From Hemibagrus wyckioides (Eukaryota > Chordata > Actinopteri > Siluriformes > Bagridae), in NCBI RefSeq assembly GCF_019097595.1, contig NC_080710.1, positions 3,407,780-3,471,779 of the forward strand: a stretch of 64,000 nucleotides of DNA, given 5' to 3'. Of this stretch, positions 53,101 to 62,900 are shown one piece after another. The notes under the pieces were generated by a model. It saw only the letters and a program-made list of their open reading frames with translations, was not told the origin of the DNA and did no database searches. The position numbers and the translations under genes are program-made. How positions within the stretch are numbered: the stretch's first letter is position 1; each line of letters begins with the position of its first letter.

Positions 53101-56100
53101 TTATTTGATCCCCTGCTGATTTTGTACGTTTGCCCACTGACAAAGAAATGATCAGTCTGTAATTTTAATGGTAGGTTTATCTGAACAGTGAGAGACAGAA
53201 TAGCAACAAAAAAATCCAGAAAAACACATTTCAAAAAAGTTATACATTGATTTGCATTTTATTGAGTGAAATAAGTATTTGACCCCTTTGTAAAACATGA
53301 CTTAGTACTTGGTGGCAAACCCTTGTTGGCAATCACAGACATCAGACGTTTCTTGTAGTTGGCCACCAGGTTTGCACACATCTCACATCTCAAGGAATTT
53401 GGGCCCACTCCTCTTTGCAGATCCTCTCCAAGTCATTAAGGTTTTGTGGCTGGCGTTTGGCAACTCGAACCTTCAGCTCCCTCCACAGATTTTCTGTGGG
53501 ATTAAGGTCTGTGTTTGTTGCCTTGGCTGTGTGTTTTGGGTCATTGTCAGGCTGGAATATCCATCCACGACCCATTTTCAATGCCCTGGCTGAGGAAAGG
53601 AGGTTCTCACTCAAGATTTGACGGTACATGGCCTCATCCATCGTCCCTTTGATGCGGTGCCGTTGTCCTGTCCCCTTAACAGAAAAACACCCACAAAGCA
53701 TAATGTTTTCACCTCCATGTTTGACGGCGGGGATGGTCTTCTTGGAGTCATAGGCAGCATTCCTCGTCCTCCAAACACGGCGAGTTGAGCTGATGCCAAA
53801 GAGCTGGATTTTGGTCTCATTTGACCACAACACTTTCACCCAGTTCTCCTCTGAATCATTCAGATGTTCACTGGCAAACTTCAGATGGTCCTGTACATGT
53901 GCTTTCTTTAGCAGGGGGACCTTGCGGGCGCTACTGGATTTCAGTCTTTCACGGTGTAGTGTGTTACCAATTGTTTTCATGGAGACTATGGTCCCAGCTG
54001 CCTTGAGATCATTGACAAAATCTTCCAGTGTAATTCTGGGCTGATTCCTCGCCGTCCTCATGATCATTAAAACTCCATGAGGTGAGATCTTGCATGGAGC
54101 CCCAGACCGAGGAAGATTGACAGTCCTTTTGTGTTTCTTCCATTTGGGAATAATCGCACCAACTGTTGTCACCTTCTCACCAAGCTGCTTGGCGATGGTC
54201 TTGTAGCTCATTCCAGTCTTGTGTAGGTCTACCATCTTGTCCCTGACATCCATGGACAGCTCTTTGGTCTTGGCCATGATGGAGAGTTTGGAATCTGATT
54301 GATTGCTTCCTTCTGTGGACGGTGTCTTTCATACAGTTAACGAGCTGAGATTAAGAGCACTCCCCGAGAGTGCTCCTACTGTAATCTCAGCTCCTTACCT
54401 GTATAAAAGACACCTGGGAGCCAGAAATCTTTCTTATTGATAGGGGATCGAATACTTATTTCACTCATTAAAATGTAAATCAATGTAGAACTTCTCTGAA
54501 ATGCGTTTTTCTGGATTTTTTTGTTGTTATTCTGCCTTTCACTGTTCAAATACACCTACCATTAAAATTACAGACTGATCATTTCTTTGTCAGTGGGCAA
54601 ACGTACAAAATCAGCAGGGGATCAAATAATTTTTTCCCTCACTGTACATGGTGCTCAAATTCTACCTTTAATGGATTTTATACATACTGCTTCAATCACA
54701 TCGTGTTGTCCAAGTGTAACATCAGCATGGTCTGCAAACCGTACATAAACTGAACCCCTATGACGACTTGAATGCAGTCTTCTCCATTTCAGAATTAAGC
54801 TGTCCAGAACTTAAGCAAGATGTACAGTTATGTAAGCAAGAAGATGTAACCATAGTTTCCGAGATTAAGTGAGATGGGATCCTGGTCAATGACTGAAAGA
54901 ATGAGGACATGGAACCCCACACTGGTTCTTAACTTTACTGGAAGTCCTCCAGTCACATACAAATAAATCAAAAGCCTTCCACTTCAAGTAAGTTTTCAAA
55001 AAAAGATACATCAATTATTTATTATAGCATTACTTGCAATTTTACTGGGAATTGATGGTCTATCTAATCTTCATGTGTTGACTTTTGAGATGTCCTTCAT
55101 CAGATGAATTACAGCTAATTTGCAAATATTCAGATTTTTCTAAAACATTTCAAATGACTGAAATGATGAACCAAAATGTAGGCCATGCACAGGTGAGTTG
55201 CCAAGCAAGACACTCATTCATCTGGTTGAGGGGGGGATAGCGCTTTTGAAGGCCACTGCAAGCATTCTAAAACTTTTACTCAACATTTTTTTTTTTTACC
55301 CAAACCTTTCTCTGTATTTATTTATTTCTTCATGGAAGAAAGGTTTTGAGAGTCCAGTAGGAAATAATTCATACAAACATACATGAAAGGGCGTTATGTG
55401 TCCAGATATATTTGTTAGACATCTAACCCTGTAACATTTCTAAATTACACAGAGTAAAATCTTCCATGAAGTCCCAAAATTTGGAAAAATTGTTCTCACA
55501 GAATAATATACATTAGCCATTATACAGTTCTGTTAGAAATAACGTAAAACTAGTATATTAATGAAAACCTGCGATTGTTTGTGCAGCCTGAACTCTACTG
55601 TCGGAGGTTTTGTTATAGAAAATTACTGAACACAGAATTCAGCTGCGTGGTATAGGAAATTACTGAGCACTTGAGAAAAAATGAGAGTAAAACAAGGTAC
55701 AAGTAAAAGCAGGTCAGCTGGGCTTTTGTTAGTTTGTCAGTTGAGGAATTTCATGGACCAGTGCCTGGTCTACAGTCTCCCTTGAAGTGGTGCAGGGCCA
55801 TTAACAAAAGTGCTGATCCGCACCCCTCAACACCTCCAACCTGGTCCGATACCTTTAACTAACAGCCTAGCCGAGGACGTCAAGCTTCCTGTTTTGAACA
55901 GGACGGTGCCCGAGTCGCTTGGCGCCAGGTTCTTTAGGGTGAGGGTGTGAATATTGTCTTCACCCACCCCAATAATACTGAAGGGACTGTTCTCCAAACG
56001 GGTGCCATCCAGCCACCACTGGACTCTCCCTTTGGCACGGCGAGACAGTTGGCAGGTGAACACTGCCTGCTCTCCCGCAAAGACATCAGTGCTTTTTATA

Positions 56101-59100
56101 CCAGACACAATGAGTACCTCAGCCTCTGCAGAGACCACAGACAAACAGCTAATCAATAGCATCCATAGAACCATAAATATGTCAAATGTGAGCAAGGATA
56201 TACTTGAGCACAATTCCTTTTCATGGATTTAAACTGCTGACTAGCTTGCCAGAAAAACAAAAAGCGTATTAGTATAAATGGAGTTTGATGTTTAGTTTAC
56301 AGTATATGATAAGGAAATGTTGTATATTGAATGATAGTTGTGCACTTACTGTAGGAATACCTGTGTGGTGGCCTGGGAAAAAGCCAGTCACATTGTGCAG
56401 TGGTCATTTTGTACTACATAGACAGTATGGAAAACTACAGAATCAAGCTCAAGCATTTCTGTTTAAAGTTTCAACTCCATTTACGCATTTATTGTCTAAT
56501 TTACTGATGGAAATACTGTGTGTCTTATCACCTCAGGTAAAATTGACTTGGAGTTTAAACGCAAGCCTAATCAAGGTCTCAACGCTCCTGATGATGTTGC
56601 ATCATCTTTTGGCATTAGCAAAATAATCTTGAAATATGTTTCTTTACAGTAGAGCCAAATTATATTAACCCCCCCAAAAAAAACTTTGGCTGTTGTCTTA
56701 AAATTCATCTGCAGTGACTTCCCGTGTGTTTTCTCAGACCACCACACATACATTATGAAGAACTTTGGATTAGCCATTCAACAGGAAAAATGACCAATAG
56801 ATAAGATTAGAAATCCAAACATCAACCTTTCTTTTTCTAGGAATACTAACAGACCTTATACAAAAAAAAGATTTACTTTAAAGCTAATCCTTAAACCTTT
56901 AATGCATAAATTACTTAAAAAACATTCCAGCTTTAGATGTCTTACGAATTAGGATGTTCTCTATACTTGTTAAAAAAATCTTTAATTAAAATGCCATTCA
57001 TTGGATTCTGGCACAAATTGAATTATATCCCAATTGTGCATGGTATGCATGAAAGGGTTAAAAGTTAAATCCTATAAAGCGATAAACGCTGAAGTGAAGA
57101 ATGATGTTCATTACCTTGCACTGAAACCGAAGCTGTTGTTAACTGATTTCCAGCATCACAAGTGTAATAGCCGCTGTCCTCTGGTTTCAGGTCGTTAATG
57201 TAAAGCTCTTGTATGCATCCCTCTTGCTTCAGCTGAAACTTCTTACCAGGTTGCAGGACTACTCCCCCTTTACGCCACTCTACGTTAACGCCGGGCTTAG
57301 AAAGTTCACAGCGGAGCGTAACCATGTCACCCTCGACAGCATCTTGGTTCTCCAATTCCTTGCGGAAGATGACTGGGGATTCTAAAGAATGTGAGAGGAA
57401 CAAATGAATGTAGGTAAATTTGGAAGGGATCAATGACATTGTGACCAACAACTGATATAATTGACACTTGAAGCAAGCAAGAGACAAAGGCCAGCATCCT
57501 GTCTAAAAAGTGAAACTGAATGAGCCAGCGTGACGAATTCACACCATCTCCTTGCCTCCTGAAATACAAGAATCTTGTCATTTTGGAGGACCTGGATATC
57601 ACTCTGAATGTTAGTGTTAGGATCAACATTCACAGCAAAATTCATAAAGTACATGACATAACATGGCGCTATTGTGCATACATGCACCCAGAGCAAACAC
57701 CGAAAACCAACACTCTGTGGCTAATCGCTAGCTACAGATGAAGTACCAGAGACTTGCAAGCACTTGCAGAGAACTGACCCTTTACCTTTGGGTTTCGCCT
57801 TCACCACCAAGGAAGCGACAGTCCTCTCAGAGCCAACAACAAAGGCCACGTCGCCTGAATCATCAGGCGTGACCATTTTTAACACTAGGCTGTGTTCCCT
57901 CCCTCGGCTGCTGATCTGATTCAAGTCATTGTTCTGGAGGTGATTGGAGCCTAGCCACCATTCGACATTAGTTACTCCTGTCTGGGACACCTCACAATGG
58001 AACACGGCGTCCTCGCGAGTGGTCACTGTGACGTCGGTAAGTTCTCTTGTAATTCGTACACGTTCTAGATAAAGAAAAGCGCACAAAAAGCCAACTCTTT
58101 CTAAATATGAAAAAATGTGATCGTTATTATTAAAAGCTTATGAAATAGTCCATCAAATGCCATTTTAGAGTTTTGTCATTCCAGTAAGTCATTGATTTCT
58201 ACATCATAACTGAATAATGCTTGAGGAAACGATTAGAACAATGCAAAGAAAAACAAATTGATCACCTTTGACACTCAAAGTGGCTTTGGTTTGTTTGTCT
58301 CCGACTTCACACACGTATTCTCCAGCATCGCCCACTGTTAGCTGGTAGATCACCAGAGTTTGGATTGTGCCATTTTTCTGAATGGAGTACTTGTCTCCTT
58401 CAGAAATTACTTTTCTGTCCTTCTTCCAGGTCACTTGGGCATCAGGGGTCGAAGTTTCACAGGATAATGTAGCTTCATCTCCTTCTACGGCTTCCTGGTT
58501 CTTCAAGTCTTTTGTAAATTGGACCACAGGGACAGCTGGAAGTAAATGGTATGAAAAATAGTTTAAATAGAATAAAAAAACCCACAAAATGTCTTTGAAC
58601 AAAGACAAAAACAGAGTATGACAAATATACTTGGACACTTTCACTGGGATGGACGCTTTGTTGCCGGTAGAATATGGTGTAACAATAACAATATTCAGTC
58701 AGATGGAGCAACCCTTTTACCTTCAGATAGAGATTGTACTTTTGATAGCTAGTTTTTTGTTTTTTTTTTAAATTAGATGAAAAAATGTTCTTTTGTCCAT
58801 GTACTGCATTGTGATTCTGTTGCACCGGATTATCAGGAATCAGGTTGATATGGTGAGGGAGAGGCTGATAAAGGAATGACTGTACAGCTGAAGCAACGTA
58901 GTTACATGGACATTCCACAACATTAAAGAGATCAATGTTTTAATTAAATAAAAATGTCTGTGTCAGCACTTCAGAAAAGGCTAGCAAGGGAACTGTAACG
59001 TTGTGGAAAAACCTAAGTAACTACAAATGGATAAAAATTACAATGTTATTTTTCAACGAAATATTCTCTGGAATAGTTGGTAAATTGCTGTGGCATAATA

Positions 59101-59852
59101 TGGAATGCCTTTACATGAATTCTTCACTCATTACAACCTAATTGTTATAGTTAGGAAGGCAAGGATAGGGAGAACTGTTTAACAAAAAAAAAGGTTAAAC
59201 AAGTGATTAATCGAATCAAACAAGAACAATTAATCGATAATTAATTAGTAGTCTATAAAAGCTGTTTCGGTATAGCAGTTCTTAAGTAATGTTATTCCAA
59301 AGAAAGGTGAGGAAATTAAAGGAACAGAAAGGAGAACTGCGAAGCCTTGCAGCTGGTGGAGCCGTCAGAGACCGAGTTTACCTTTAACCGTGAGACAAGC
59401 AAACGAAGTGTGGCTCCCCACATGGAAGGACACGGTGCCCGAGTCTTTCTCAGTCACGCTCCTTAGAGTGAGCGAGTGCCTTTTGCCTTCCACTTGGATT
59501 ACGTTCATCTCGTTGCTCTGGAGAGGAACACCCTGAAGTTCCCAGTTCACATTCTGGGCGCCGTCATGAGATACAAAGCACTCAAAGGTCACGTCATCTC
59601 CTTCATTAATGATGCAGCTCTTCAGCCCGGTGTCAATAGTAATGTCAAGTTCTGTTTAATACACATCATCCAGGACACATTTTAAGCCTTCGGTAGTGAA
59701 TGCTTGAATTCAGTTGTGGCCATTTTACCAATTGAACTGAATTGAACCCTAGTCAACAAAGTAGGTATACATTTCTTTTTGATGTTTGCTTTCTCTGTCC
59801 AAATTATATGCAGGAAATGATTTATTCAAGGTTTGAGAAATGTGTGTCCCCA

Positions 59853-59935
<83 letters not shown>

Positions 59936-62900
59936 TCACATTTTCTTGTATTAACTGAATCATTATAAATACCACATGACGTATGTAAATTCTCCTGTTA
60001 AATTTATGAATACAATAAATTGCATGCATCCTGATAAATATGGCCAAAAGTATGTGGACAACTGACCTTCTCACCAAACTAATGCCACAAAGTAAGAATA
60101 CATTTTTCTAATGCATTACAATGGAAACAAGAGTTTTAAACCTGTTCTAGAGTGACAGTGCCCCTGTGCACAAAGCAAGCTCCATGAAGACATGGTGTGT
60201 AAAAGTTGGAGTGGACGATCTCCAATGTCCTCCACAGAACCCTGACCTCAACCCCACTGAACACCTTGGAGATGAACTGGCACACCAACTGCACCCCAGA
60301 CCTCAACCAACATCAGTGCCTGCTCTCACTAATGCTGTCGTAGCTGAGCACTGTCACACTCCAATAACTAGCGGAAAGCTTTCCCAGACGAGCACAGGTT
60401 ATCGTAACAGCAAAACGGCAAAAAATGGGGACAATAGTTGTGATGGTCCGATGTCCAAACTTTTGGCCATATAGTGTGTATTAAAAGCTTAAAACATCTA
60501 ATTCAAAACTTACAACAGTGCAGAGATATAGAGTAGCTTAAGTTAGATTCTACAGTACAAAGTGTTCAAGCAATTGTAGTTCAACAAAGCAGAGCATTAA
60601 AATGTGAATTCAGTAATTAAACCTAATTTCTACGCCTTTAAGACCAGTAGTGACATTTACACCTAACACAATCATGTGACAGGTTTGGTGACAGGTGGTA
60701 AAATTAGTAGTGTAAAATGTGAGAAATGTGCCCCGTGCAAGAAGAAAGGAAAAGTGGGAGAAAAAAGAAACAGTGGGGTAGATAGAAAGTAGTGTGTGAT
60801 TTTTAGAAAGGAAAGATTTGGAAAAATATGAGTTGAACCATGCAGGAAGGTGGCATGGAATGGAAGTGGAGCATTTAACATCACTGGTGCCAGTTAGGAA
60901 GACAGAATCTTGGTTCCTACCCTTTACCGTGAGTTGGGCAGAAGTCGTTTCATACCCAGAATCACAGGAATACTCTCCTGAGTCTGCTTCCTGGAGCTTG
61001 TAGATGACTAGCTCGACCACTGCGCCGTCCTGCCTTAAATGGTGCTTGTTGCTGGATTGGAGAATCTTCTGATCTTTTCTCCACACTACAGGTGCTCCTG
61101 GTTTGGTAAGTTCACACCGGAATAGAGCGGTTTCCCCCACTTCAGCTTCCAGCTTGTTCAGAGGGATTTTAAACAGAATGGGTAGTGCTGCAAAGTGAAG
61201 AAGTGGGGTTCAAGGGGAGAAAAATGAAAAACCTGCCATGTCATCCTTCACACGGAATCCAGATTTGCTAAAATCCTACCCTTTACTTCTAGGTGTGCTG
61301 TAGTTTTCTGATCTCCACAGTCACAGGTGTAGTCTCCAGAATCTTCAGGGTCAACGTCACGGATTATCAACTGGACGAGTTGGCCGTCTTGCCGGAATTC
61401 ATATTTGGAGCAAGAACAAAGGTCTACTTCTCCTTTGCGCCACTGAACCGGTATACCTGGTTTAGACAGCTCGCAGCACCAGGTAACACTTTCCTTCTCC
61501 AAAGCCTTCTGGTCCTCCAACCCACGAGTGAAAACAGCAGGAAGAACTGATGTTTCGAATAAGAAGAGAATTGGCAAATAAGGAGATGCATGTTTTCCCC
61601 CCCTGCAAACATTGTGCCTTTATTTACAAACCCAGTGATCTATTCCAGATCTATCTATTCCAAGGGCCTCTTGATGTTTGCATTTAGTGACCTCTGGTGT
61701 CAAGAAAGGATCGAGGGAAAGGGGGGAAAACCCTGTGTTGTACTGAAATGAAAATTTAAGAACTCAAGTACTTACCATACACTGTTATTAAACTGACATC
61801 AGTTAGAAATCTACAAAAAACACTTATGAATCACCTGCTAAATTTCAAAACCAGCCTCAATTTTCATTCAGCCAAGCCAAGTTTTTTTTAGATTTAGGTT
61901 TGGTTGTTTTTCCAGCAATCTAATTATTGCTGTGGCATAAGAGGAATAAAACAGATGTGCTTGTATATGAAAATAACCGAACTTCAGGATGGTAACAGTA
62001 ACTCTGATTTGGGTCAAGCTTTTTTTTTGTCTGGAATCTGCAAACCTAAAAGTATCAAGAAAGATGACTGAAGAAGCACCTTTGATTTCCAGTTGAGCTT
62101 TTGAGGTTGGCCCACCGGTCACCTCACAGCTGTATCCTCCAGCATCCTTAGCAGTAACACTGTGAACAATCAGCTTCACGACCTTATTTTCCCGAATCAT
62201 CTCATACTTTAGACTCTTTTGGATCGACTTTCCACTCTTACACCAGATGACATCCAAGCCGGCCTGAGAGAGCTCACAGAAGAATACAGCATCTTCTCCA
62301 GGAGCAATGCTAACATCCTGGAGCTCTTTAGAGAAAGTAGGAATTTCGCCTGAGGGAGAAGGGAAAAAAGAAATGAAGCTTTAGATATAAACTTCGGAAG
62401 ATTAAACACAACATACATAAAAGCCCTCTGAGGTGTGATTGTCATTTCAGTTAGCTGAGAAACCTGCCTTGAAAATTAAAAGCCCCCCCAGCAAACCCCT
62501 CACCTTTAACAGCCAACGTTGCTCTCGAGTTCAAGTCCTTGAGAGTGAAAACAAGCTCCCCGGAGTCTGACCCAGTCACTCCTTTGATACTAAGCGTGTG
62601 CTTGCGTCCTTTGCTGCTAATCTGGAAACGGCCTCCGTTGGTCACAGGTTGGCCTTTCAGGCTCCATGAGCATGCGTCTGAGCATTCTCGAGAGAGGATA
62701 CACTCAAACACGCAGGTCTCACCGGCTGTAGCCTCCACAGACTTCAAGCGTTTTGTGATGCCAATGCTGATGTCTGTGTGATGGGGGAACTCGTTAATAA
62801 AAGGAGATCAGCTGAAATGGTATACTGAATAACACACAACACTGTTGAAATATTGATTCTGATTAGTCAGAAAGTGTTCAAATCACAGGTTTATATTACT

